Below, one piece after another: positions 1-8,430 of a stretch of DNA of 64,000 nt (position 1 is the first letter of the stretch; each line of letters begins with the position of its first letter). Location: positions 310,001-374,000 of the forward strand of contig NC_014375.1 in NCBI RefSeq assembly GCF_000144605.1. The letters are read 5' to 3'. The notes under the pieces are model-generated. The model made no database searches. It was given only the letters and a program-made list of their open reading frames with translations, and was not told where the DNA came from. A program made the translations under genes and the position numbers. This stretch comes from Brevundimonas subvibrioides ATCC 15264 (GTDB lineage: Bacteria > Pseudomonadota > Alphaproteobacteria > Caulobacterales > Caulobacteraceae).

Positions 1-1223
1 CGGTCGCCGACATCGACATCGAGCGGATCGGCCAGGACCGGCTGCGCAACGGCACCTTCGCCGACTGCGCCCGGCGCGAGCTGGACGAGGAAGGCTATAT
101 CCGGCTGGGGTTCCGGACCCGCGACGCCGCGCCCGCCGGGCCGTTGATCCGCCCGCTGGACCGGTTCCCCTTCGTACCGGACGATCCCGCCCGTCTGGAC
201 CAGGACTGTTTCGAGGCCTTCAACATCCAGGTCCAGGGCCTGATGCGCCGGATGACGGCGACGGGGGCCGAGCGGCTGTGCATCGGCGTGTCGGGCGGTC
301 TGGATTCGACCCAGGCCCTACTGGTCGCCTGCCGCGCCTTCGACCGGCTGAACCTGCCGCGGACGAACATCCTCGGCTTCACCATGCCGGGTTTCGCGAC
401 CTCGGACGGGACGAAGTCCAACGCCTGGGCCCTGATGACCGCCCTCGGAGTCACGGGCGCGGAGATCGACATCCGCCCCGCCGCCGAGCGCATGCTGGCC
501 GACATCAAACATCCCTATGCGGACGGCCAGCCCGTCCACGACATCACCTTCGAGAACGTTCAGGCGGGCTTGCGCACCGACTACCTGTTCCGGCTGGCCA
601 ACCAGAACCGGGCCTTCGTGCTGGGCACCGGCGACCTGTCGGAACTGGCGCTGGGCTGGGCCACCTATGGCGTCGGCGACCATATGAGCCACTACAACGT
701 CAACGGCGGCGTGGCGAAGACCCTGATCCGGCACCTGATCCGCTGGGTCGCCGATCGCGAGCCCGATGGCGGTGCGGCCGACGTCCTGTACGCCATTCTG
801 GACACGGAGATCTCGCCCGAATTGGTCCCGGCCGGCGCGGACGGACAGATCCAGTCGACGGAAGCCACCGTCGGCCCCTATGCGCTGAACGACTTCTTCC
901 TGTTCCACATCACCCGTTACGGCATGAGCCCGTCGAAGGTCGCCTTCCTGGCCCATCAGGCCTGGGGCGATGCCGCCCGCGGCCACTGGCCGGCGAACAC
1001 GCCCGACGCCGAACGCGTCAGTTACGATCTGCCGACCATCAAGGGCTGGCTGCGGAAATTCCTGGTCCGCTTCTTCCAGACCAGCCAGTTCAAGCGCTCG
1101 GCCCTGCCCAACGGGCCCAAGGTCGTCACCGGCGGCTCCCTGTCGCCGCGCGGCGACTGGCGCGCGCCCTCGGACGGCAACGCGCGGGTGTGGCTGGACG
1201 AGCTGGACGCCAACGTCCCCTGA
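1..1223 (+). CDS. nadE: Glutamine-dependent NAD+ synthetase, 3' part (5' end outside window)
   Basis: Makes NAD+ by amidating deamido-NAD+ with ATP; ammonia comes from an N-terminal glutaminase domain that lies almost wholly beyond the window edge. The frame is open from the first bases and ends at TGA 1221-1223, leaving about 406 visible residues. The PP-loop of ATP pyrophosphatases, SGGLDST, is encoded near 291-311. The C-terminal part (GNY-like [10 protein letters not shown] segment, then [13 protein letters not shown]) matches the long, mycobacterial-type NadE of about 680 residues rather than the short ammonia-dependent enzyme. ATG 144 is inside the protein and should not be taken as the start. 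The amidohydrolase gene follows 56 bases later on the same strand. Confidence 0.93.
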   Translation, partial: VADIDIERIGQDRLRNGTFADCARRELDEEGYIRLGFRTRDAAPAGPLIRPLDRFPFVPDDPARLDQDCFEAFNIQVQGLMRRMTATGAERLCIGVSGGLDSTQALLVACRAFDRLNLPRTNILGFTMPGFATSDGTKSNAWALMTALGVTGAEIDIRPAAERMLADIKHPYADGQPVHDITFENVQAGLRTDYLFRLANQNRAFVLGTGDLSELALGWATYGVGDHMSHYNVNGGVAKTLIRHLIRWVADREPDGGAADVLYAILDTEISPELVPAGADGQIQSTEATVGPYALNDFFLFHITRYGMSPSKVAFLAHQAWGDAARGHWPANTPDAERVSYDLPTIKGWLRKFLVRFFQTSQFKRSALPNGPKVVTGGSLSPRGDWRAPSDGNARVWLDELDANVP

Positions 1224-1279
1224 CGCCGACGCCCGACCGGGCCCCTCGACAGGGGGCGCAGGGCGGGCTTGGATGGATC

Positions 1280-2728
1280 ATGACCCGATCCCTGATCCGC
1301 GCCCTGCTCGCCGCCACCGCCCTTTTCACGGCCGTACCGGTTCAGGCGCAGGCCCCTGCCGCAACCCCGACACAGGCCGCCGGCCCCGCGCCCTATGTCG
1401 CCTATGCCCAGTCCCGCATCCTGATCCGCGACGTCCAGCTGATCGACGGGACCGGAGCGGCCGCGCGGCCGGGCATGAGCGTGCTGATGGAGAACGGCCG
1501 GATCGTTCGCGTCGCTCCGGCGGCCGAGCTGACCGACACCGGCGACGCCACCGTCATCGACGGCCGGGGCAAGACCCTGATGCCCGGCCTCGTGCTGATG
1601 CACGAGCACATGTTCTACCCGACCGGCCGGGCCAACTATACCGAGATGGTCTACAGCTTTCCCCGCCTGTACCTGGCCGGCGGCGTGACCAGCCTGCGCA
1701 CGGCCGGGACCATGGCCCCCTATGCCGACCTGAACCTGCGCGACGAGATCGCGGCCGGACGGATCCCGGGACCGGACATCGACGTGACCGCCCCCTATCT
1801 GAACGGGCCGGGCCTGCCGATCCTGAAGGTCAACGCCCTGGGCGACGTCGCCGATGCCGAGCGGATGGTGACCTACTGGGCCGACGAGGGGGCCACCTCC
1901 TACAAGGTCTATATGCAGATCACCCGGGCCGAACTGGCCCGGATCGTCGAGCTGGCCCATGCGCGGGACCAGCGCGTCACCGGCCACCTGTGCTCGGTCA
2001 CCTATCGCGAGGCGGCCGAGGCGGGCATCGACAATCTGGAGCACGGCTTCTACGCCGCCAGCGATTTCGTCGCCGACAAACAGCCCGATGTCTGCCCGAC
2101 CGGCGGCGCGGTCCAGGCCTCGCTGATGGCGCTGGACCCCGACGGGCCCGAGGCGGCGGCCCTGATCCGGTTCCTGGTCGATCACGACGTCACCCTGACC
2201 TCGACCCTGACCATCTTCGAGACCACCACCCCAGGCCGGCCCATGGCCCCCGAGGCCGCGCGCGACCTGCTGATCCCCCAGATCCGCGCGCAGTACGAGG
2301 CGGGCTGGACGCGAGTGCAGGCCAGCACCAACCCGGCCGCGCCCGGCTTCCTGCAGCGGATGATGCGGATGGAGCGGAACTTCGCCAACGCGGGCGGGCG
2401 ACTGGTCGCCGGCACCGACCCGACCGGCTACGGCGGCGTCATCCCAGGCTGGTCGTCCAAGCGCCAGCTGCAGTTGATGGTCGAGGCCGGCTTTCCGATC
2501 GAGGCGGCGGTGCGGATCGCCACCCTGGACGGCGCGCGGTTCCTGGGCCGGGAGGCGGACATCGGCTCCATCGAGGCGGGCAAGCGGGCCGATCTGGTGC
2601 TGGTCGACGGCGACCCGGTGGCCGATGCGGCCGCGCTGGACCGCATGCCCCTCGTCTTCAAGGCGGGCGTCGGCTACGACACGGCCGCCATCTTCGCCAG
2701 CCTGCAGTCGAGCGTGGGCCTGAACTGA
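1280..2728 (+). CDS. Secreted metal-dependent amidohydrolase (imidazolonepropionase-like)
   Basis: A 482-residue protein with a clear signal peptide (about residues 1-25, ending VQAQA), so it acts in the periplasm or outside the cell. Metal-site motifs of the amidohydrolase superfamily occur in the expected order: HEH after the first strand, a lysine in SYKVYMQ that could be the carboxylated ligand, H in TGHLCS, H in NLEHGF, and D in GTDPTG. The C-terminus has the usual GSIEAGKRADLVLVDGDP segment. Related proteins are annotated as imidazolonepropionase-like or Xaa-Pro dipeptidases, but the substrate cannot be told from sequence. The frame stays open upstream to 278, but the signal peptide fixes ATG 1280 as the start. 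Confidence 0.86.
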   Translation: MTRSLIRALLAATALFTAVPVQAQAPAATPTQAAGPAPYVAYAQSRILIRDVQLIDGTGAAARPGMSVLMENGRIVRVAPAAELTDTGDATVIDGRGKTLMPGLVLMHEHMFYPTGRANYTEMVYSFPRLYLAGGVTSLRTAGTMAPYADLNLRDEIAAGRIPGPDIDVTAPYLNGPGLPILKVNALGDVADAERMVTYWADEGATSYKVYMQITRAELARIVELAHARDQRVTGHLCSVTYREAAEAGIDNLEHGFYAASDFVADKQPDVCPTGGAVQASLMALDPDGPEAAALIRFLVDHDVTLTSTLTIFETTTPGRPMAPEAARDLLIPQIRAQYEAGWTRVQASTNPAAPGFLQRMMRMERNFANAGGRLVAGTDPTGYGGVIPGWSSKRQLQLMVEAGFPIEAAVRIATLDGARFLGREADIGSIEAGKRADLVLVDGDPVADAAALDRMPLVFKAGVGYDTAAIFASLQSSVGLN

Positions 2729-2740
2729 ACGGACCCCGAC

Positions 2741-2965
2741 GTGAGCGACACTCCGACGAAAGATTCCAACGGCAACATCCTGTCTGACGGCGACAGCGTG
2801 ACCCTGATCAAGGACCTGAAGGTCAAGGGCTCGGGCGGGGTGACGCTGAAGCGCGGCACGATGGTCAAGAACATCCGCCTGACCGACGACACCGACGAGA
2901 TCGAGGCCAATGTCGACAAGGTGCGCGGCCTGGTGCTCAGGACCGAGTTCGTCCGCAAGGCCTGA
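2741..2965 (+). CDS. PhnA-domain (YjdM-like) small protein
   Basis: A 74-residue protein consisting only of the C-terminal PhnA domain: DSNGNILSDGDSVTLIKDLKVKG near the start, then VKNIRL and a closing EFV motif. The zinc-ribbon half found in E. coli YjdM is absent, as in many alphaproteobacterial members. The family name refers to alkylphosphonate utilisation, but no phn gene lies nearby and the real role is unknown. It starts at GTG 2741, 12 bases after the amidohydrolase stop, so the two may be co-transcribed. Confidence 0.8.
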   Translation: MSDTPTKDSNGNILSDGDSVTLIKDLKVKGSGGVTLKRGTMVKNIRLTDDTDEIEANVDKVRGLVLRTEFVRKA

Positions 2966-2980
2966 CCGAGACCCGAATAA

Positions 2981-3197
2981 AGGAATTTATTCCTGACGCG
3001 CTCTTGCGTCCGATCCTGTCCGCTTCCATCTGGAACGGCGGGTCTTTGACAGGTCGGGGTGTGAGGAACGCGCGCCGGTCAGGACCGCCCGATTTCCGAT
3101 AATCTGGCACGATCCCGGGCGCCAGTCCGGTCCGGCCCTTGAGAACGCTCGCTTTTCTGTCGCTGTGGCAGGCGTGGCACCCGTTTTTTGTGGCACC
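2981..3197 (+). repeat. Block-conserved intergenic element, copy A
   Basis: A 217-bp stretch between converging genes that shares ordered blocks with 33125-33336. In order: AGGAAT..ATTCCT-type inverted repeat at 2981-2994, CCATCT 3026-3031, GGGTCTTTGACAG 3040-3052, GATTTC-NN-ATAATCTGGCA 3091-3109, TGGCA 3166-3170, TGGCAC 3175-3180, a T6 tract 3184-3189, and TGGCACC 3191-3197. Spacings agree with copy B within a few bases, but the linkers do not match. I do not recognise the element; it could be a structured RNA, a protein-binding array or an integration site. Strand is given only to show that both copies have the same orientation. Confidence 0.7.
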
Positions 3198-3215
3198 TCG
3201 GTCCCGGCCGTCTGG

Positions 3216-4097
3216 TCAGGGAATGTCCCGCAGGAACTCGAAGATCGCGGCCTTCGCTTCCGGTTCGTCCAGCATCGGCGCATGGCCGACGCCGGGAACC
3301 TCGGCATAGGCCATGTCCGGGGCGGCCTTCTTCATCCGGTCGGCGATGTCGGCCCCCAGCAGGTCCGAGGTCGCGCCCCGGATCAGCAGGGTCGGGCGCT
3401 TGCGGGCCAGGCGGCGGAAGTACGGCCACAGGTTCGGGGCCAGGGCCTTGGGCCCCGCCGCCCGGATCGGCACGGCGATGTCGGGGTCGTAGTCGAGGAC
3501 CGGCGAGCCTTCCGTCCCCTCGCGGAAGGTCCGGCGCGCGAAGGCGTCCCAGTCCGCATCCGAATAGTGCGGCAGGGCGACGCTGTTGATCCGCTTCGCA
3601 TAGGCGGCGGCGGCCTCCCAGGTCGGGGTCTCGACCGGCTGGCCAGAATAGGCGGCGATCCGGGCCAGGCCCTCGGGCGACACCTGGGGGCCGATGTCGT
3701 TCAGGATGGCGGCGGCGACGACGCGGGTCTTCAGGGCCGCCAGCGCCATGGTGATCAGCCCGCCCATGGAGGTGCCCAGGAAGACGGCGCGCGCGATGCC
3801 GGCCTGTTCCAGCAGGGCCAGGACGTCCTTGGCATAGACCGGCGGCTGGTAGGTCATGGGATCGGTGGCGCGATCCGACCGGCCGCGACCGCGCACGTCC
3901 AGCGCCAGAACGCGCCGGCCGCCCCGCGCGATCAGGGGCGCGATGGCGTCGAAGTCGGCGCTGTTGCGCGTCAGGCCGTGGATGGCGATCACCGGCAGTT
4001 TCGCCGGACCGTCCGCCCCCGGATAGTCGCGCGCGAACAGGCTGAGGCCGTCGGACGAGGTCCATCGCCGTTCGGAAAAACCGTTTGAATCGGGCAT
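3216..4097 (-). CDS. Alpha/beta hydrolase
   Basis: A 293-residue alpha/beta-hydrolase fold protein without signal peptide. The oxyanion segment HGLTRNS, the nucleophile elbow GTSMGG (Ser110) and the catalytic His in GVGHAP (about His272) are all present, as is the family's GRGRSDR loop. The substrate cannot be inferred. It is transcribed leftward and converges with the PhnA-domain gene, with repeat element copy A between them. ATG 4097 fits the family N-terminus, with no convincing alternative. The gmhB-like gene lies upstream on the same strand, 69 bases away. Confidence 0.87.
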   Translation of the reverse strand: MPDSNGFSERRWTSSDGLSLFARDYPGADGPAKLPVIAIHGLTRNSADFDAIAPLIARGGRRVLALDVRGRGRSDRATDPMTYQPPVYAKDVLALLEQAGIARAVFLGTSMGGLITMALAALKTRVVAAAILNDIGPQVSPEGLARIAAYSGQPVETPTWEAAAAYAKRINSVALPHYSDADWDAFARRTFREGTEGSPVLDYDPDIAVPIRAAGPKALAPNLWPYFRRLARKRPTLLIRGATSDLLGADIADRMKKAAPDMAYAEVPGVGHAPMLDEPEAKAAIFEFLRDIP

Positions 4098-4166
4098 CGG
4101 ATCGCCTTCCTGACAACAACGCCCCCGCGTCGGACCAGATCTATTTCATCGCCGGACGAATTGCGA

Positions 4167-4688
4167 TCAACCGCCCAGCAGGTCGCGGACGAAATGATCC
4201 AGATTGCCGCCCTCGAACAGAAAGCCCGGCAGACTGGCCCGTCGGGCTGCCTCCAGGTCGCTCTGGCGGTCCCCGATCAGGAAGGACCGCGCCGGGTCGA
4301 TGTGATGGTCGGCGATGGCCCGCAGGATCATCCCGGGATTGGGTTTGCGGTCCGGGTGGTCCGGGTGCCGGTATCGCGGGTCCTGCGCCTCCGCGTGGAA
4401 CGGGCAGGCATAGACCGCGCCGATCCGGGCGCCCTTGCCGGCCAGCCGCCGCACGAGCAGGTCGTTGAACCGGTTCATCCGGTCCTCGTCGAACAGGCCG
4501 CGCGCCACGCCGGACTGGTTGGTCACGATGACCGCCATATAGCCCAGGCCGTTCAGCCGCCGCACCGCCTCGGCCGCCCCGGGGATCAGGATCAGGTGCT
4601 CGTCCAGATGCGGATAGCCGCTGTCCTCGATCAGGACGCCGTCGCGGTCCAGAAAGACCGCGGGGACACTGGGCTGGGGATCGGTCAA
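4167..4688 (-). CDS. gmhB: HAD phosphatase, D-glycero-D-manno-heptose-1,7-bisphosphate 7-phosphatase-like
   Basis: Removes the 7-phosphate from heptose bisphosphate on the way to ADP- or GDP-heptose for LPS or surface glycans. HAD motifs are clear: FLDRDGVL (nucleophile Asp), VTNQSG, RKPNPGM and GDRQSDLEAA. Family GmhB carries a zinc loop of CxH then CxC; here CPFH is kept but the second cysteine pair is replaced (RHPDHPDRKP), so zinc binding may be lost or altered. I chose TTG 4688 because GGAG lies 9 bases upstream and the homologous N-terminus begins just after it (173 aa). The frame is open to ATG 4778, which would add 30 unconserved residues. The gene is divergent from gnnB. Confidence 0.78.
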   Translation of the reverse strand: MTDPQPSVPAVFLDRDGVLIEDSGYPHLDEHLILIPGAAEAVRRLNGLGYMAVIVTNQSGVARGLFDEDRMNRFNDLLVRRLAGKGARIGAVYACPFHAEAQDPRYRHPDHPDRKPNPGMILRAIADHHIDPARSFLIGDRQSDLEAARRASLPGFLFEGGNLDHFVRDLLGG

Positions 4689-4841
4689 GGCAAGGCACTC
4701 CGGGTACTGACCGGCCACTGGTAGAAGCGACCGTTGCAAGGCGCAACGCGAAGTGACCCCGTCGTGTTTGGCGTTCACCGGTCCGGTGGGCTAGACCGCG
4801 ACCACCTTCGACGGCGAGGCCGTCCGCAGAGAGGCACCCCC

Positions 4842-6002
4842 ATGAGCATCGCCTTCATCGACCTGCAGGCCCAGCGCCGCCGTCTGGGCGGCAAGATCGA
4901 GGCCGCCATGATGGCCGCCGTCGAGAGCGGGGCCTATGTGATGGGCCCGCCGGTGCGCGAGTTCGAACAGGCGCTGGCGACCTTCGGCCAGGCGAAGCAC
5001 GCCCTGGGCTGCGCCAACGGGACCGAGGCCCTGGTCCTGCCGCTGATGGCCTGGGGCATCCGTCCGGGCGACGCGGTCTTCGTGCCCTCCTTCACCTTCT
5101 GCGCCACCGCCGAGGTCGTGCCGTGGCTGGGCGCGACGCCGGTCTTCATCGACATCGACGCGAAGACCTACAACATGGATCCCGGCCATCTGGAGGCCGC
5201 CATCGAGGCCACGATCGCCGAAGGCAAGCTGCGGCCCAGGGTCGTCATCGCGGTCGACCTGTTCGGCCAGCCCGCCGACTATCCGGCGATCCGGGCGATC
5301 TGCGACCGGCACGGCCTGAAGCTGATCTCGGATTCGGCCCAGGGCTTCGGCTGCACCATCAACGGCGATCACCCGCTGAAATGGGCCGACGTGACCACCG
5401 CCAGCTTCTTCCCCGCCAAGCCGCTGGGCTGCTACGGCGACGGCGGCGCGGTCCTGACCGACGACGACGACCTGGCCCAGGAGATGGATTCCTACCGCGT
5501 GCACGGCAAGGCGGTCGCCAAGGACCTGGTGGGTCGGACCTTCGAGCACGACACCAAATATCTGAACATGCGGGTCGGGATGAACTCGCGCCTCGACACG
5601 GTCCAGGCCGCCGTCCTGATCGAGAAGCTGAAGGTCTTCCCCGAGGAGATCGAATGGCGCAACCGTATCGCCGCCCGCTACAACGACCTGCTGGCCCCCC
5701 ACGTGACCGCCGTGCCCTTCGTGCCGGCCGGCAACGTCTCGAACTGGGCCCAGTACACGATCGAGCATCCGGACCGGGACGGTCTGGCCGCCCACCTGAA
5801 GAATGAGGGCGTGCCCTCGGCGGTCTATTACCCCATCCCCTGCCACCTCCAGCCGGCCTATGAGCACCATCCGCGCGGCCCGCAGGGCCTGCCGGTGACC
5901 GAGGCCAAGAAGGAGACGGTCATCAGCCTGCCGATGCACTCCGATCTGGACGAGGCGACCCAGGACCGGATCGTCGCCGCCGTCGCCAGCTACAAGGGCT
6001 AG
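4842..6002 (+). CDS. gnnB: DegT/DnrJ/EryC1 PLP aminotransferase, probable UDP-3-keto-GlcNAc aminotransferase
   Basis: A 386-residue sugar aminotransferase of the DegT family: SFTFCATAE near residues 83-91 and the PLP lysine in FFPAKPLGC. Directly downstream, 8 bases away, is a Gfo/Idh/MocA oxidoreductase. This pair is the arrangement of GnnB-GnnA, which convert UDP-GlcNAc to UDP-2-acetamido-3-amino-glucose, the precursor of 2,3-diaminoglucose lipid A reported from Brevundimonas and Caulobacter. An alternative is the WbpE/WbpB route to diacetamido-uronic acids, but no wbpA or wbpD is beside it. ATG 4842 fits the family N-terminus (MSIAFIDL); the frame's earlier open part is not conserved. Confidence 0.83.
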   Translation: MSIAFIDLQAQRRRLGGKIEAAMMAAVESGAYVMGPPVREFEQALATFGQAKHALGCANGTEALVLPLMAWGIRPGDAVFVPSFTFCATAEVVPWLGATPVFIDIDAKTYNMDPGHLEAAIEATIAEGKLRPRVVIAVDLFGQPADYPAIRAICDRHGLKLISDSAQGFGCTINGDHPLKWADVTTASFFPAKPLGCYGDGGAVLTDDDDLAQEMDSYRVHGKAVAKDLVGRTFEHDTKYLNMRVGMNSRLDTVQAAVLIEKLKVFPEEIEWRNRIAARYNDLLAPHVTAVPFVPAGNVSNWAQYTIEHPDRDGLAAHLKNEGVPSAVYYPIPCHLQPAYEHHPRGPQGLPVTEAKKETVISLPMHSDLDEATQDRIVAAVASYKG

Positions 6003-6010
6003 GACACACC

Positions 6011-6946
6011 ATGCCGAACCATCCCGCCCCCCTGAAGGTCGGCGTCGCCGGCGTCGGCGTCATGGGCCGCAACCACGCCCGCGTCCTGTCCGACATCCGC
6101 GACTTCGATGTCACGACCATCTTCGACATGGACGACCTGACCGCGAAGGGCGTGGCCGATCTGTACGACGCGACCCCGGTCACGACGGCCCAGGCCTTCG
6201 TCGACGCCGGGCTGGACGCAGCCGTGGTTTCCACCCCCAACCGCACCCACGCCGACCTGTCGGTGGCTCTGCTGGAAAAGGGCGTCCACGTCCTGGTCGA
6301 GAAGCCGATCGCCGCCACCGTCGCCGATGCCCGGCGCATGATCGACGCAGCGAAGGCCAACGACCGCGTGCTGATGGTCGGTCAGGTCGAGCGGTTCAAT
6401 CCGGCGGTCGAGGCGGTCAAACGCGCCATCGCCGACGAACAGGTCATCTCGATCCAGATCACGCGCGTCGGCCCCTTCCCTCCGCGCATGGGCGAGGTGG
6501 GCGTGGTCATCGACCTGGCGGTGCACGACATCGACATCATCCGCCACCTGACCGGTTCCGAGGTCGCCGAGGTCCAGCCGCAGCTGGCCCGCACCCGCGC
6601 CGAGCGCGAGGACACCGCCCTGCTCCAGTTCCGCATGGACAACGGCGTGATCGCCCACATCACCACAAATTGGGTCACGCCCTACAAGGTTCGCACCCTT
6701 CAGGTCGCGACCCAGGGCAAGTTCGTCGTCGCCGACCTGATGACCCGCCAGGTCACCGAGTATTTCGGCCAGCAACCCGACGGCAGCTACCAGACCCGCG
6801 CGGTCAACTCCTGGCCCAACGAACCGCTGAAGAAGGAGCTGGAAAGCTTCGCCCACGCCATCCGCACCGGCGAGGCCCCGGCCGTCACGGGCGAGGACGG
6901 CCTGCGCAATCTGGAAGTCGCGCTGAGGTGCCTCGGCGAGGGCTGA
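6011..6946 (+). CDS. gnnA: Gfo/Idh/MocA oxidoreductase, probable UDP-GlcNAc 3-dehydrogenase
   Basis: A 311-residue NAD(P)-dependent oxidoreductase. The Rossmann motif GVAGVGVMGRNHA is at residues 11-23, followed by the family signature EKPIAATVADA and a C-terminal substrate domain containing HDIDIIRHLTG. It would oxidise the 3-OH of UDP-GlcNAc so that the aminotransferase encoded 8 bases upstream can place an amino group there. The exact sugar is inferred from the pairing and from the known diaminoglucose lipid A of this group, not from residues I can point to. Confidence 0.82.
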   Translation: MPNHPAPLKVGVAGVGVMGRNHARVLSDIRDFDVTTIFDMDDLTAKGVADLYDATPVTTAQAFVDAGLDAAVVSTPNRTHADLSVALLEKGVHVLVEKPIAATVADARRMIDAAKANDRVLMVGQVERFNPAVEAVKRAIADEQVISIQITRVGPFPPRMGEVGVVIDLAVHDIDIIRHLTGSEVAEVQPQLARTRAEREDTALLQFRMDNGVIAHITTNWVTPYKVRTLQVATQGKFVVADLMTRQVTEYFGQQPDGSYQTRAVNSWPNEPLKKELESFAHAIRTGEAPAVTGEDGLRNLEVALRCLGEG

Positions 6947-7035
6947 TCCCCGCCCTGCCCCGGGCGCTGCCACTGTGTCGCGGCAACCGCGACGCATGCC
7001 TGACGTTTCCGCAGCCCGCAGCCTGAGGACACGCC

Positions 7036-8430
7036 ATGGCCTATCGTACGCTCAACCCCTTCACCGAACAGCTGGTCCGGGAATACCCCGAGCATACGGA
7101 CGCCCAGGTCGAGGCGGCGCTGGCGAAGGCCGATGCCCTGTTCCGCTCGGACTGGTCGCAGGGCGACATGGCGCCCCGTCTGGCGGTCCTGGCCCGCATG
7201 GCCGAGCTGTTGACCGAACGCTCCGACACCCTGGCCCAGGCCATGGCCACCGAGATGGGCAAGCTCGTCGAACAGGGGGCCGGAGAGATCCAGCTCTGCG
7301 CCGGGATCGCGAAATACTATGCCGAGAACGCGGCCGAGTTCCTGAAGCCCGAGACCATCGACACGGACCTGGGCGAGGCCTGGGTCCAGCATCATCCCAT
7401 CGGCGTCCTGATCGCCGTGGAGCCCTGGAACTTTCCGATCTACCAGCTGATCCGCGTCATCGCCCCGGCGATCGCGGTCGGCAATCCGGTCATGTTCAAG
7501 CATGCGGGGATCGTTCCCCACTGCGCCGAACTGTTCGAACAGCTGGTCCGAGACGCGGGCGCGCCGGAGGGGGCGGTGACCAACCTCTATGTCTCGTCCG
7601 GAACGGTGGCCGAACTGATCGGCGACGACCGGGTCCAGGGCGTGGCCCTGACCGGCTCCGAGGACGCGGGCAGCAAGGTCTCGGCCCGGGCGTCGGAAAA
7701 GCTGAAGAAATCCACGCTGGAGCTGGGCGGGGCGGACGTCTTCGTCGTGCTGGACGACGCCGACATCGAACGGGCCGCCGAGATCGGCACCCAGGCCCGT
7801 CTGGCCAACGCCGGCCAGGTCTGCACCGCGGCCAAGCGGTTCATCGTCCATGAGGCCGTCGCCGAGGCCTTCCTGACGGCCTTCAAGGCCAATATGGGTG
7901 CCGCCGTTCTCGGCGACCCGATGGACCCGTCGACGACGCTGGGGCCGCTCTCGTCGGAGGACGCCCTGAACGGGCTCGAAAAGCAGGTCGACGCCGCGGT
8001 CTCCGCCGGGGCCACCGTGCTCGCAGGCGGCAAGCGGGCCGACCGCACCGGCTTCTTCTTCGAACCCACCATCCTGACCGACATCGCCCGGGACAATCCC
8101 GCCTATTTCGAGGAGTTCTTCGGACCGGTCGCCATGGTGCATGTCGTCAAGGACGACGACGAGGTCGTCCGGATCGCCAACGATTCCCACTATGGCCTGG
8201 GCGGTTCGATCTTCGCCGGCGACATCGACCGGGCCCGGACGCTGGCGACGCGGATCGAGACCGGCATGGTCTTCATCAACACGGCCACCACCTCGATGCC
8301 CGAACTGCCTTTCGGCGGCGTCAAACGCTCCGGCTTCGGCCGCGAGCTGGGCGACGTGGGCATCAAGGAGTTCGTGAACCGCAAGCTGGTCGTGATCGCC
8401 TCGGGCGAGGCGGTGCAGACCGTCGGCTAG
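7036..8430 (+). CDS. NAD(P)-dependent succinate-semialdehyde dehydrogenase (Sad/YneI-type)
   Basis: A 464-residue aldehyde dehydrogenase of the short succinate-semialdehyde type. The catalytic Glu229 lies in LELGG and the nucleophile Cys263 in GQVCTAAKR; the EPWNFP cofactor motif occurs near residue 131. It would oxidise succinate semialdehyde to succinate, feeding the TCA cycle from 4-aminobutyrate or similar compounds; related aldehydes are possible. ATG 7036 is preceded by GAGG at a good distance. Its stop shares the tetranucleotide CTAG with the stop of the converging kinase gene. Confidence 0.86.
   Translation: MAYRTLNPFTEQLVREYPEHTDAQVEAALAKADALFRSDWSQGDMAPRLAVLARMAELLTERSDTLAQAMATEMGKLVEQGAGEIQLCAGIAKYYAENAAEFLKPETIDTDLGEAWVQHHPIGVLIAVEPWNFPIYQLIRVIAPAIAVGNPVMFKHAGIVPHCAELFEQLVRDAGAPEGAVTNLYVSSGTVAELIGDDRVQGVALTGSEDAGSKVSARASEKLKKSTLELGGADVFVVLDDADIERAAEIGTQARLANAGQVCTAAKRFIVHEAVAEAFLTAFKANMGAAVLGDPMDPSTTLGPLSSEDALNGLEKQVDAAVSAGATVLAGGKRADRTGFFFEPTILTDIARDNPAYFEEFFGPVAMVHVVKDDDEVVRIANDSHYGLGGSIFAGDIDRARTLATRIETGMVFINTATTSMPELPFGGVKRSGFGRELGDVGIKEFVNRKLVVIASGEAVQTVG

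Noticed and set aside
3043..3100. Sigma-70 promoter formed by TTGACA and ATAAT in the repeated element
   Set aside because: The two boxes are about 50 bases apart in copy A and 40 in copy B, far more than 16-18.
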